Assembly: GCA_021442155.1 (NCBI GenBank)
Contig: CM038221.1
Span: forward strand, 30,719,906 to 30,783,905
Length of the DNA: 64,000 bases
Direction of reading: 5' to 3'
Origin: Cymbidium sinense
Taxonomy: Eukaryota > Streptophyta > Magnoliopsida > Asparagales > Orchidaceae
The translations under genes were made by a program, and so were the position numbers. Below the pieces are notes generated by a model. The model saw only the letters and a program-made list of their open reading frames with translations, was not told the DNA's origin and searched no databases. Below, one piece after another: positions 1 to 11,299 of the stretch. Each line of letters starts with the position of its first letter. Positions within the stretch are counted from its first letter, which is position 1.

Positions 1-59
1 GAGATATTCAAAGGGATTTTATTTCATTCTTCTCTCTTTCTCCTTTTTTTTTTATTTAC

Positions 60-1735
60 TCACATGAATCATGTCAAATTCAATAGGATAGACATTCAAA
101 ATTTTAGATTTGACTAGGGAAACACTTGCATGCCAATGAAATCTAATGAAAACAAAACCAATCATTAGCAACTAGTGGCAAGAGACAAAGACTATGCTAA
201 ACTCACATGCATAAGTTTTAAAATTTTAGATTTAGCTAAGGAAGATGCTTGTACGGTAATAAAACCAATTAAGAGCAAAGTCTACTATTAGCAAGTAGTG
301 ACAAGAAAGTAAGCACACATACTAAGCTTATATGCATATACTTGAAATTTCAGATTTACTAAGAATGTTTGTTTGCAAAACATATAGGCTAGTTTCAATC
401 CACACAAAGCAACTACTCATATTGGATTGTAACAAATGCAAAAATCTGATATTCCACTTAAACTAGATAATTGTTTGCATAATAACAAATGATCTAATGA
501 TGGAGAGAAGTGAGAACAAGGCAAGACACCTCCATATTAAGCTCAACATCAACAACAACAACAACAACAACATGCCTTTATCCCACTAAGTGGGGTTGGC
601 TATATGAATCCTTCGCCTCCATTGTGTCCTATTATGTGTCAAATTCTCATTTAATTCAAGTATACTAAGGTCATTTTTTATACATCTTAACCAAGTCTTT
701 TTAGGTCTACCTCTACCTTTCTTAACATAAGGCAAATCTAATGCATTTTTTATCCATATTAAGCTCAACATCACACATTTAAAATATTTAGATGACCGAA
801 ATGATTATTTGCATGATAACGAGTTACCAATTGCTAGAAAGAGATCAAAATAAAACTAGACAATTCTACACAAATGATACTCCTTTACAAATCCCTTTTT
901 TTTTTTTTTTTTGCTTAGTAACCCAAAGAAACAACATATGCTAATTTGAAATTTCAGATTTGATTAAGAGGACACTTAAAGAGGATCAATGCTATACTAA
1001 ACTTATATGCATGGATTCACAATTTCAAATTTAGTTAAGAAGAAGCTTGCATGCCAATAAGACAAGTTCAAAATAAAGTCCTTCATTAGCAAATAATATA
1101 AAAGAGCCAATATCATACTGAGCCCATAACATAGACTTAGGATCTCAAATTTAACCAAAAAGGAATATTTGCATGTCAATAAAAATCATTAGGGACAAAG
1201 CCTACCATTAGTGAGTAGTGTAAAGAAGCAAGCAACCCTACTAAACTTTCATGGAGAGGATTTAAAAAAAATCATTTTAAATAGGTAATAATTTGCATGA
1301 TGGTCAAAACAAATTCCTACCCAATAGGATAATCACACACATCAGATTTTGGCAAAAGGGGACAAGAATTTGAAATTTTTTTTAGTTAGACATTCATTTG
1401 TATGATAATAAACAATCAAGCAATGGAGGGATGCAAGAATAAAGCAAAGTGACCTATAATGCCAACTCAACATCACCAGAATCTGAAATTTTTAACTAAC
1501 TTAAAACAATTATTTGCATGATAATAAGTTATCAAATGCTAGGAAGAGATCAAAACAAGGCTAGACAACTCTACATGAATGATAGTTCTTACACATTCCT
1601 CTCTTTATTTTTGCTTGATAAACTAAGAAAACAATATACATTAATCTGAGATTTTATATTTGATTAAGAGAGCATTCCCATGTTAATAATATAAGGTAAA
1701 AATAAAATCCATCATTAATCAACAAGTGTAATGGC
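60..1735. repeat. Diverged tandem repeat, unit about 110-125 bp
   Basis: A degenerate block recurs: ATTT(C/T)AGATTT followed by an ACTAAG/TTAAG-like stretch, then TTGCATG(C/A)..AATAA, then ATTAGCAA.TAGTG and a run ending in ACTAAACTTATATGCAT. Its start recurs near 101, 223, 347, 440, 776, 951, 1023, 1143, 1258, 1369, 1478 and 1650. Most steps are 109-124 bp, with a few shorter or longer ones. A higher-order period of roughly 705-720 bp is also visible: 807-900 resembles 1512-1610, and 430-551 resembles 1375-1475 once the LINE insertion is removed. No open reading frame of interest lies in it. Confidence 0.55.
552..752 (-). mobile_element. 5'-truncated RTE-type LINE, 3' end only
   Basis: Read on the minus strand this ends in the (TTG)n tail characteristic of plant RTE LINEs, preceded by the family's conserved 3' end (about 60 codons with KKGRGRPKKTW and a TRTQWRRRIH-like C-terminus). 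A perfect 21-bp direct repeat flanks it (531-551 and 753-773, starting TCCATATTAAGC and ending TCAACATCA), the target-site duplication of target-primed reverse transcription. The perfect duplication implies a fairly young insertion. The target is a unit of the tandem repeat at 60-1735. It is a dead-on-arrival copy with no reverse transcriptase. Confidence 0.92.
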
Positions 1736-1867
1736 TCCTTAACCATCTTAAACAATAGGCCAACTCTTCAAACTTGTTGTTTTCCATATATTTTGCAACA
1801 AACACAAAGAAAAGAAAACAGTGAAGAGCGAATCATTAAATCATGCCATTCAAGAGGGATCCAAGCA

Positions 1868-2031
1868 TGAAAATACACAAATGCTTGCATACAACATGAA
1901 ACTTGGGCCATACATCATCCCAAGCCTCAAATCAAAATTCAAATCACTTCTTAAGCATATAAAAGAGACATTCATAAGATCATGTCATTCTAAAGAAGTC
2001 AAAAGATATGAAAATACACAAATGCTTGCAT
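1868..2031. repeat. Short direct repeat, spacing 141 bp
   Basis: The 23-bp sequence starting TGAAAATACACAAATGC and ending TTGCAT occurs at 1868-1890 and again at 2009-2031, with weaker similarity around both copies. It lies between the tandem repeat to the left and the GC-richer block to the right, and probably belongs to the LTR-like sequence. The 123-codon open frame across it shows no recognisable domain and I do not call it a gene. Confidence 0.5.
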
Positions 2032-3170
2032 GCAATACGAAGCATTTAGATCCAAATCTCAACTTTAAGCATGTGAAATGGAGCTTAGAATTGAAAGGAA
2101 ACAACCTGAAGATTCCGATTGCAAGAGAGGGGAAGAAGAGGAACTCGGGCTTAGTTGTTCTCGGACCGGAAGGAGGTCTTGCTCGCAAGTAACAATTGTA
2201 AGGGAGTTGCAAGAGGGAGGGAAGATCGGCTGAGAGAGCTCGACAGGTCTCTTGGCCGCCGAGATGGATCTGAAGGGGTGTTCGCACGGCCACACCTAGA
2301 ACGGATGGGCAAGAAGGCTTTAGAGCTAGTTTAAAACGAGAGAGGGATCACACGAGAGGAAGATTGCGTGACTTGAGACGGACGGGCTCATTTCAGATTT
2401 AGGGCTGGCCGAATGCCCTAATTGCCCAAACGACAACCAATAAGGTTGCTTGGGCGGCTGGCTCAATTGGCCAGTCAAACGGCTAATTTGATTGAGTAAT
2501 TGGGCGGCTGATTGGGATTGGTCAGCTTGGGTGGCTGGATTAAGGCAAGGGTTAATTAGTTTGACTGATCATTAGCTTAATAATAACATAATTATTGCTA
2601 ATCGTGAAAATTTTGACGAATCGTCCTGATAACAAATCCTAGCAATGTGTATCAATTTCAAGTATTTTCGTTGTGCCGGATGCAACGACGATGTCCGTTT
2701 TGAGATCGGAGGTCATTTGGACTATGTTAGCGATGATCGAAGTGAAATTGGGCTTAAGTTGCGCGATGTCGCGTTCGAATCATTCGACTTTTGTGTATTT
2801 TGCCGAATTGATTGCGGAAGGTGTCGTTTTATATATTTTGACGTTTCGGTAATAACGACACAATCAATTTCGCGAATGAAGGTCGTTCGGACGTCGTCGG
2901 GGCCTCCCGACCTCGATATGCACGTAATTTTATTAAAAATTGATTTTAATTAATTGATTTGTTATTAATTGATCTGATACTTTTCATTTAATTAATTTTA
3001 ATATTTTGAACGCAATTATGAAATTAAAAATTTAAATCGTGATGATTTTGATTGAATCTGATCGCGATTGGGGCATTTTACATGCAATCCGTTGATGTCA
3101 CCTCTATTAATTGCAAAATTTAATTTTCTTATGTTTAATTTGATTTGTGGATCACATATATAGGTCAACA

Positions 3171-3184
3171 AATACCCCCAATAA
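3171..3184 (-). promoter_or_regulatory. Candidate polypurine tract next to LTR-like edge
   Basis: On the minus strand this reads TATTGGGGGTATT directly before TGTTGACC. A polypurine tract primes plus-strand synthesis next to the 3' LTR. The corresponding site of the giant element at 32827-32842 reads ATTGGGTGCCCT before the same TGTTGACC, so the two are related but both are imperfect purine tracts. Confidence 0.4.
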
Positions 3185-3424
3185 ATATGGTTCGCTCATG
3201 GAACATACCGTATTTGTTGCAAACTAGTTGACCACAATAGCTTATAGGATTCATTTAGCTCAAGCAACATGTGGCATAGTGAGCCTTATGAATCTTTATA
3301 AATTGACTCATGCCTTTCACATAGGCGATGTATTTATATTTAAGCATATGATAGATATTTCTTTTTCGCCCATCTTTTTTTTGTTTAATTTTATTTCTTT
3401 TATTTTTTTTATTTGGCTCATCAC

Positions 3425-5180
3425 AGGAAGATGTTTAGCTGGAGGAGATCAGCATATCTACCATCTGATGAGCCTAACGATTATGTTATGTGGTCAATCA
3501 TTGATTCTCATGACCCTCATAGTAATGCAGATATCCTAAATATGCTAGAGCAACATTATGAGATGCAGGACGAGATATCTTTCTAACTTCTTCACCCGCT
3601 CTTCTATCCTTTTAGATTGTTCGGAAGAATCTATTGAATTTGAAAATCCTTAGGAATGAGTGACCAACACTAAACTGAAGTGTGGTGAATACAATCCCTT
3701 GACGATAATGATTATATCGCTTATGGGATGTGCGATCTTCAACCGGCCGACATTATTGAAGTGCATCATATGATTGCTTAACCATCGACAATTGCAGTTC
3801 AACTCATTGGAATGGTCTCGGGATTCCTCCATAGGTCAAATCTTCAACTCAGCAAGAGAGCATGTCACTTTGATTCATATTCTTCAAGCTCACAGGAACA
3901 CCTTACAAGCAGCTGGAGTTAATGGAGCGATTTACGCTTCTATGTTTGACTTTAGAAACATCCCTCCTTCATATTTAAGAGGTGTGATCGAATTCTGAGA
4001 TGCTAGCAGCAACACTTGCTGGGTTTTGAGCCAGAAGAGCTGATTATCACATTGAGTGATTTGCTGTGGTTTCAGTCTGGTCTGGTGTAGCCATGAGGAG
4101 ATTCTATAGGAGTACCACGGGAGATGATTTTACCTTCATTTTACCTGAACCAGCATCAAACATTTAAGCAAGCTTACCTACCCCATGAGTTATTATGCCT
4201 GTGGATGTTTAGATTCACAACTTTTTGAGAGAGGATAACTTGTTATAACACTCAGCTTCATTATGTGATCCTTTTGAGATGAGAGTACAATTTGGTAGCC
4301 ACTTGTCAGAATATACTTTGATCCTTCTTTGCCACCTGAATATTCTTCTCCATTGCTTCCAAGTATAGATGAGGATCTATTTCTGGTTGAATTTTTGGCC
4401 ACTTGGTTGTGTACTTTTATTTTGTCGATCAATGAGGGATCTATCAGATCTAGCGCTCTATTAGCTGCCAACCGAATTTCCTAAGGTGAGCGCATCGCTT
4501 TGGCTCCTCCAGTTTTAGCTAAGATATACAAAGTGTTGAAAATCATCTCAGAGGCTAGTTCGCTCGAGCTACGAGATTTGATTCTGCCATGACAGTATAT
4601 ATTCATACTTGGATTCATGTCCATGTGCACAGAGCTTTTGCTTGTTTGGAATGCCCTTCGTACTTTTTGAAGAGAGGGTATCCTATGATTATGTGATTAT
4701 CACAAGCCCTCCACCTGGAGAGAGACGCTTGTTCTTGCTCCTCACGGTTACAGATCCATATTCACCCGCCAGGTCGCTATTGCCTCCTACCAGGGAGATT
4801 GACATATTGGATGGAGTGGACTGTAGAAGTTGCACATTGCATCACAACCAATTTTTTTGCTTGAGAAATATTTCATAAGTACGCCAATGACGACCGACAA
4901 TTTGGATTTTGTGCTAGCATGATGAGGGAAGACCATTCATTCCAGGAGTCACTGATGCTCGACAAATAGATGTCGTTCCCATTGAAACCAGATTGCTTTC
5001 AGCTTCATTAATGTGGATGCACTTACTTAGGTTTGGCACAAATCCAAGATTTTTCCTAGGGGTATGCTTGACCTATTATTATCAAATACTGAGGGAGCAC
5101 TTTCGATTAAGACAAGTCGATGAATCGCTAAATAGCGTAGCATATAATAACAGTGAGTGGAGTTTAAAACTATGAGATTT
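3425..5180 (+). pseudogene. Plant mobile domain (PMD) protein, decayed
   Basis: Translated pieces in shifting frames follow the order of the plant mobile domain family (aminotransferase-like, PF10536). An N-terminal part at about 3790-4080 has LEWSRDSS, then LQAAGVNGAIYASMF, then PPSYLRGVIEF and PEELIITLSDLLWFQSG. A middle part near 4371 reads EDLFLVEFLATWLCTFILSI. The conserved GERIALAPPVLAKIYKVL follows at 4485-4538, just after an in-frame TAA. Several stops and frameshifts separate the parts, so no functional product is expected. A possible 3' splice site (CATCACAG) precedes 3426. PMD domains occur in host genes and as extra, often antisense, frames in LTR retrotransposons and in Mutator-like elements. 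Here the frame runs antisense to the putative Tat-like LTR ending at 3170, which fits a captured antisense frame. Its own 3' part overlaps the repeat starting at 5075. Confidence 0.7.
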
Positions 5181-5800
5181 ATTATTTTAATTTAAAGCTT
5201 ATTGGGGAATGATGACGCTCCATCAAGATCTCATTCATTATCTCGTCATCGCGTCCTCGATCCACTTAGAGGAGTTAGTCTAACTGACCGGGATTCACAA
5301 GAACCACGGTTACGCCAGTGTTCTTGGACTGGAGTTTGACTAAAGGGATAAATACAAGTCAACTATAAATAGAGCTTTTTTCAATCAATACATTCTATAA
5401 TTCTACACCAAAGTGAAAAGTCATTAGGAACATAGCGCGGCGGACCGTGATTTAATGGTGTTATATCAGAAACCACCCGGCCGAGAGTTAGAATCCATTT
5501 ATGAGATCATTTTGAAAAATTACACGAAGAAGCTACGCCCATCGACTTAAGATTATTTGAGTGTAAAATAAATGATTTGATTTGATATCGCTTTTCATAA
5601 CAAAATCTTTATAATTTGTCACAAATTGTCATGATGGATGAATGAATTTTAATTTTAAATTTAAATAATTAATTTCATTTAATTTATATTCTTTTTTTTA
5701 ATTTGATCATTTGATTATTTTGTAATTGATTTAAATTTGAATATATAATCATTAATCATTTAAATCTTAACACTGATAACCTTCTGATCATATGAATTTT
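5075..5800 (+). repeat. Left arm of a diverged inverted repeat
   Basis: This matches the reverse complement of 12270-13070. Shared stretches include TACTGA.(G)GAGCA.TTTCGATTAA, TCGCTAAATAGCGTAG.(A)TATAATA, GACTTAAGATTATTTGAGTG and the AT-rich end TAAATTTAAATAATTAATTT. A TATA-box-like CTATAAATAGAGC lies at 5363-5375 and a CCGTGATTTAATGGTGT stretch at 5446-5465, so the repeat may include a promoter, as an LTR would. Its first 100 bp coincide with the end of the PMD reading frame. Confidence 0.7.
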
Positions 5801-6352
5801 ATTGACTATACAAATCTCTTTTGATTAAATCTGAAATTTCTACTATCTATCTTGTTGAACCTAAGGTGATCATCATGTGTTACATGCAAGTAAAGTTATA
5901 AAAAGAGAAGATATGAAATAAGAAGAGTCTTGAACTTTGCTTTTATCTTGCCTTACTATGCTTGTTATTAAACTAATAGATTTTTTCAAATGAAAGGGAA
6001 AACAAAACCTTATTGGCATGCAATACAAAATTATCTTTCTTTGATTGATTAAGATGAATAGTATGACATACTCTTTGATTGATTGCAAGTAGAATCATTT
6101 GAACAAGTTTGTTAAAATTTTTTATTCATGCAAAACTAATATGAAGTGAAAAGTATATGAGCTTGGTATCAATTCAAAATCCCTTTTATATAGTTTGGGG
6201 TTCTCTTGTCTTATGTTGTGATTTATTTGAGTATGTTATCCTCATATGTTATGGCAAGATTGTTAAGCTATTACTTCATTATGAAATTAATGTGAAATGG
6301 GGGAATGGATTTCAAGACACTTTATAATTTCTAGAATTCTATTATGACTATA

Positions 6353-8848
6353 TGGGTTGGTGAGAAGGCCAAGGAGATTGATAGTTTAGGTTTTAAACTT
6401 TGGTATTCAGGTAAAAGTCGAACTAGAAATGGTGTAGGTGTGATTATAGATAAAAGTTTGAAGGATAATGTTATAAGTATTAATGGAGATAATTATCTTT
6501 AAGGATTATTGTTGATACTCAAGATTATCAATGTTATAAGTGTCTACGCTCTCAAGAGTTGGAGGTAAGTGTAAAAAATTTTGAATGAATTGATGATTAA
6601 TACAATGATACCCTCAAGAAAAGTATTTATTGGAGGAGATTTAAATGACATGTTGGTAGAGAAGAAGATTTTAAAGATTCACGCTATGGTTTGGAGTAAT
6701 GAAGAAGGTAAGACTATATTAGATTCTTAAATTTTACGATTAGAATGTTAATACTTTTTAAGAAAAGAAATGAACATATTATTACTTATAAAATGGATCA
6801 AGAAAACACGATTGATTATTTTCCGATAAGAAAATAGATCGCTTTAAATTATAAAGATTGTAGGTCTACCGGTAAATTTTAAGACCAACATCGAATTATT
6901 AGTTTTAGATTTTAAGAAAAGGTTGAAGAGAAAAATAAACTAAATTATTGTTAGATTGAGACACTTAAAGAACACAAATAAAAATATTTTAAGAAAGCTA
7001 CAAGATATTAGAATTTGGGGTGTTCATAAAGATGCTTAACGCTATGGGGAAAAAATATCGTGAAATTAAGCAGTAAAAGATTGGAGAATCAAGGAAAGTT
7101 CTTTTAATAAGAATAGGTGGTGAGTGTGAGAAAGAAGATAAAAAATAAAGAAGATCATATAAAACTTGGTTTAGATGTAACGAGAATGGGAAAGATATAA
7201 AGTTTAGTAGAGATTCTAAGAAAGAAGAATATAGAAAAAAATTTAGCTTTTAAATGACACAATAGATTGAAGAAGGTGAAAGATGTATGTATAAGTTAAA
7301 GCAAAGAGATAGAGAAGTAAAGACAAGTGCTGGGTATTAAGGATGAAAATAATAAAGGCTTTTCTTAGAAAAGATATTGAAAATAGGTGGATGAGATATT
7401 TTGATAAACTTTTCAATGATCCGAAAGACGATTGATTTTAAGAATCTTAATATCCCAAACAATAATAGAATTTCATTTCTATCAGATTAGTAATAAGTTA
7501 GAAGCTTTAAAGAAAATGAAATGTGGAAAAGCAGGACCGGATAATATTCCAATATGGAAATGTTTAGGAGATCAAGGAATTGGCTTACAAATTTTTTAAT
7601 ATTATTTTAAAGAAAAAAGATGCCGAATGAGTGGAGAAAGAGTCTATTGGTTCTATATTTAAGAATAAAGGTGATGCATAAGAGTGTGCAAATTATGAGG
7701 AATTACCATACATTAAAATTATGGGAGAGAGTAATCGAAAGCATGTTACTGATACGTAAGTTTCAATCGCTTGGTTTCATGCCGTAGATCTACTATGGAT
7801 GCTATACATTTGTTAAGAGGGTTGATAGAGAAGCAGAGAAAGTAAGAAGGATCTACATATGATGTTTATTGATTTAGAAAGCTTATGATAAAGTCTCAAG
7901 AGATGTTCTTTGAGAGTTCTAACGTAAAAGAGTTAATATTGGTTATATTGAAGTCATTAAGGATATGTATATTGAGTCATTTGTGTCCAAACACAAGGAG
8001 GATTGACAAAATATTTTCCTATTTCGCTTTGGATTACATCAAGGATCAACATTAAGCCCTTATCTTTTTACTTTAGTTATGGATGTTCTTACGAGGCATT
8101 TACAAGAAGATGTACCTTGTGTATGCTTTTCTGATGACATTCTTCTTGTTGATAAGACTAGAGAGGAGTCCAAAACTTGAATTATGGAGGTCAACTTTAG
8201 AGTCTAAAGGTTTTCGTTAAGTAGATCTAAAGCGAATATATGGAGTGTAATTTTAGTTGTAGAAGTTTTAGTGATAGTGTGTGGCTTTAGTGATCAAGTC
8301 ATTAATAAGAGCGATTGATATTTAGGCTCATTGTCCAAAATGATGGTGAAATAGATGTTATTAGTAGAATTCAAGTTGGATGGTTGAAGTGGAGGAATGC
8401 ATCCCATTATGTGATGTAAAAGTCACTAAATTTAAGGAAAATTTTATAAGATGTGGTAAGACCAATGACTTATGGTGCAATGTTGGCCAATAAAAGAGAA
8501 GCATAAGACTAAGTGTTACATGAGGATTGAGGATGGTGGATGAGTGGCTTTACTCTTAAAGATAGAATGCAAAATGAAAATGTTAAAAGGGAGTTCAGTA
8601 GATAAGATTAGGAGAGTCGCCTGATGGTTTGGCCACACATCGCAGTCCTAATGATTGGGAGAGAGATGCATTAGTTTATGTTAAGAAAGGTAGAGTAGAC
8701 CTAAAAAGACTTGGTTAAGATGTATAAATAATGATCTTAAGATATCTTGAATTAGATGAGAATTTGACACATAATAGACACAATGGAGACGAAGGATTCA
8801 TGTGACCCCACCTAGTGGGATTAAGGCTTGTTGTTGTTGTTGTTGTTG
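6353..8848 (+). mobile_element. RTE-type LINE, 5'-truncated and decayed
   Basis: A non-LTR retrotransposon carrying pieces of an endonuclease-reverse transcriptase polyprotein. The endonuclease part starts within WVGEKAKEIDSLGFKLWYSG (6357 onward), followed by GGDLND at 6632-6649 and a NEEG motif. The reverse transcriptase has KKMKCGKAGPDNIPIW near 7510, AYDKVSRDVL at 7881-7910, HQGSTLSPYLF near 8038 and the catalytic box FSDDILLVD at 8127-8153, where FADD is usual in the family. The C-terminus has SRPKKTW at 8692-8713, and the element ends in (TTG)n at 8829-8848. The flanks TATTATGACTATA (6340-6352) and TATTATGACATATA (8849-8862) are a slightly mutated target duplication, which fixes both ends. 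The truncation removed the start of the endonuclease. Many stops and frameshifts show it is dead. Its 3' end is the same type as the fragment at 552-752. Confidence 0.9.
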
Positions 8849-9092
8849 TATTATGACATATAAAAATCAATTCAACTTTAACCACTAATATGTGACGCCT
8901 TTTCTTTCCTTTTGATTTGGAGAAGAATGAAAATATAGTAAATGTTTATGCATTAGGCTATCCAATCTTATGTTGATGTGTGACATGAAATAGATGAAGT
9001 TAATGATTTTACTTTATGTCAAACAAACTCTACTTGTAAATGAGAAAATCATATGTACATGCACATGCAAATGCAAGTTTATAAAAATATTT

Positions 9093-9420
9093 TGTAATAA
9101 GTACTCGTTCACATTATTCCAATGCGGTGAGAAAATTTGTGATATAAGATTTCTTCGCTTGTCCAAATCAAAATATCTTTGTAATAAGTATCCGTTCACA
9201 TTGTTTCAATGCGGAGAAACTTATGATATAAGTATTTGTTCACATTGTTCCAACGTGACAAGGAAATATATTTTGTAATAAGTTCTCATTCACATTGTTT
9301 CAATGTGGCGGAGAAATTTGTGATATAAATACTTGCTTACGTTATTCCAATGTGACAAGGAAATATATTTTAAATTAAGTATTTGTACGCATTGTTCTAA
9401 TGCGTACAAAGAAATGTCAT
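9093..9420. repeat. Diverged tandem repeat, unit about 45 bp
   Basis: The motif GTTCACATTGTT(T/C)CAATG(C/T)G recurs near 9109, 9195, 9239, 9290, 9337 and 9399, with a weak copy near 9150. Copies are separated by alternating linkers, one ending GAAA.TTTGTGATATAAGT and one reading GACAAGGAAATATATTTTGTAATAAGT. The alternation gives a larger unit of about 90 bp. The two opposed short reading frames over it are by-products of the repeat. Confidence 0.7.
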
Positions 9421-10200
9421 GCTATGCAAACACATGCACGCTTTTCTTGGCGTGATAGACAAATAATATTTCGGCCGCAATGTTTTATGACACATACCAT
9501 GCATGCTTTTTGGCGTGGAAAGTCCAGCCTCCGAGGCGCCCTTATGATGATGTGAGAGCCAAAATTTGATAAGCTCCTAACTTAATATGATTTATTTTAA
9601 GTATTTGAATCTTCACGAGGATGCTTAGTAACATTTCAAACAACCATTTGACCATATATCTTAATGGAGAATGTGAAGAATTCCCATCCCTTTTCTCAAA
9701 ATTTTTTGAAAATCATGCATGCTTGATTGAAAGAGTAAATAAAAAAAAAGAAAGAGAAAAAAAAAGAAAAACTCAAGTGAATTCTTAATATAAGAAATAC
9801 AATTCTAAATGATGTGTAAAGATGAACTCAAAACATCAAATCAAGTACAACTTACGGGTTGATATGATGGGATTCAATTCCAATTGTATGCAAAACTCTT
9901 TGATGTCCTTAGGTCCACAATGTCCCTTGCAATGAAAAGAATATAGTGGAGGTTTGGAGGTATAAATTTGTATGAGGGAGGCATACTCCCTTATTTATAA
10001 TAACTCATAGCTTAATATTAAGCTTTTCTCCTAATTGAATGTCATGCTAATTCATACGACAAAGCCAAAATACTTAAAATAGTAAATGACAAAATTAAGA
10101 AAAGAAAGTTATGTCATTCTATTAAAGCTTATGAAATTTGGCATGATTTTAAGGAGGAGAAAAGTTTTCCTCGTCTTCTTCCTTCTCACAGTATCGTGCC
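9421..10200. other. AT-rich sequence with no gene; purine-rich tracts begin
   Basis: No coding frame was recognised. Read on the minus strand, 9940-10010 holds TTATTATAAATAAGGGAG followed by a pyrimidine-rich stretch, a TATA-box-like arrangement that could belong to a retroelement LTR. From about 9735 onward the plus strand is strongly purine-rich with many A and GA runs. Confidence 0.35.
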
Positions 10201-10202
10201 AT

Positions 10203-10377
10203 GAAGAATATGAATAAAAAAGAAGAAGAGAATATGAATGCATGAATGATGTCATGATAGAAGAATGAGGAAAGTTTTTTTTTTTTTCTCAACGGATTAT
10301 ATCATGAAGAATATGAATAAAAAAAAGAAGAGAATATGAATGTATGAATGATGACATGATAAAAGAATGAGGAAAAA
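10203..10377. repeat. Direct duplication of about 75-80 bp, spacing about 100 bp
   Basis: The block GAAGAATATGAATAAAAAA, followed by GAAGAGAATATGAATG.ATGAATGATG.CATGAT and AGAATGAGGAAA, occurs at about 10203-10276 and again at 10303-10375. A T run and CTCAACGGATTATATCAT separate the copies. The following 10380-10860 is a purine-rich tract with AAAAAAGAGAGG-type runs. No gene is seen; the 84-codon frame here is low complexity. Confidence 0.75.
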
Positions 10378-10908
10378 GAGAGGAGCTTCTTTCACAGCAT
10401 CATCCCTTTTAATTTCTCTTGTCATTTCCTTTTAAATCACCCATGAAATGGGCATTATTTCAAGGAAAAAGAAGAAAAAAAAAAAAAAAAGAGAGGGAGC
10501 TTCTTTCTTTTCTCAACGGGATTGTGACATATCAAAGAAAAGGAGGGAAAATAATAAATGAAAAAAAGAAAAAGAAAAGAGGAGAGGAAAATGGGAGGAG
10601 TGAGGGAGAAAATTCATTAAAATTTGGATTTATTTCTTTATTTTTTCATAACTTACCTGTAAATGGGCAATAAATAAAAATGGGAGGAAAAGAGGAGAAG
10701 CCTTTTTTCATCTTTATGGGTTCATATCATAACAACAAAAAAAAAAAAAAGAGAGGAGAAATGCATGTGAAATAAAAAAAAGGGGAAAAGAAAAGAAAAA
10801 TATTATAAAAAAAAGGGGTGTCATGAGAAAAAAAGAGAGAAAGAGGGGATAACAATGTCATGAGGGCTTGAGATTCTCCTTTTTTCATGCTTGATCCATC
10901 TTGAATCC

Positions 10909-11020
10909 CTTAAGTGGGCTTATAAAAAAAATGGTTTAGCCCACTTGAAATTATTAAACCCATATTATCTTTATTTCATAAGGCCCATTGAGCCCAAACT
11001 TATAAGTGGGCTTATAAAAA
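10909..11020. repeat. AAGTGGGCTTATAAAAA repeats with a hairpin
   Basis: AAGTGGGCTTATAAAAA occurs near 10912 and near 11004. The inverse AGCCCACTT near 10938 can pair with the first copy, giving a 9-bp stem. AAGCCCATTGAGCCC-like wording of this kind is common near plant LTR ends, but no LTR pair was identified here. Confidence 0.45.
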
Positions 11021-11299
11021 GAAAGACCGATCTCATGAAATCTTTAAGCTCATAATTTTCTTTTAAATTAAAATCCCAATAGACCCAAGTCCATATGCGA
11101 GCTTATAATTGGACTAATTTTCATACTTTCAAATTCTAATGTGCATGAAGGAATTTAAATGTGGTTAGTTCTCATGTGTATATTGTAATATCTCATTTCT
11201 CTCTTAATTGTGATATATGATATGTGTTATGGGAAAATTTTATACTTGATTGCATATGTGAATATTTGGATAAAGTATGCTTGCATATGTCTTATGACA

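Larger units (their letters stand above)
1..3170 (-). mobile_element. Putative LTR of a Tat-like Ty3/gypsy element, incomplete at left
   Basis: The right edge ends in AGGTCAACA followed by AATACCCCCAATAAATATGG. The giant element at 26747-55224 ends its left LTR the same way, with AGGTCAACA followed by AGGGCACCCAATATG. Read on the minus strand both show a G-rich tract followed by TGTTGACC, which is the layout of a polypurine tract and LTR start. The body would then be a 3' LTR on the minus strand, starting outside the window. It contains AT-rich tandem repeats at 60-1735 and a more GC-rich part at 2090-2940. No second copy of this LTR was found in the window, so the element is either a solo LTR or extends in a decayed form to the right. 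The body was not aligned to a reference, so the call rests mainly on the edge. Confidence 0.4.

Noticed and set aside
1821..2295. Overlapping frames on both strands in the GC-richer part near 2100-2290
   Set aside because: Neither strand gives a recognised protein, and the segment belongs to LTR-like sequence.
8994..9278. Cys-containing 94-codon frame resembling a small secreted peptide
   Set aside because: It is translation of the 45-bp tandem repeat, and the Cys pattern follows the repeat.
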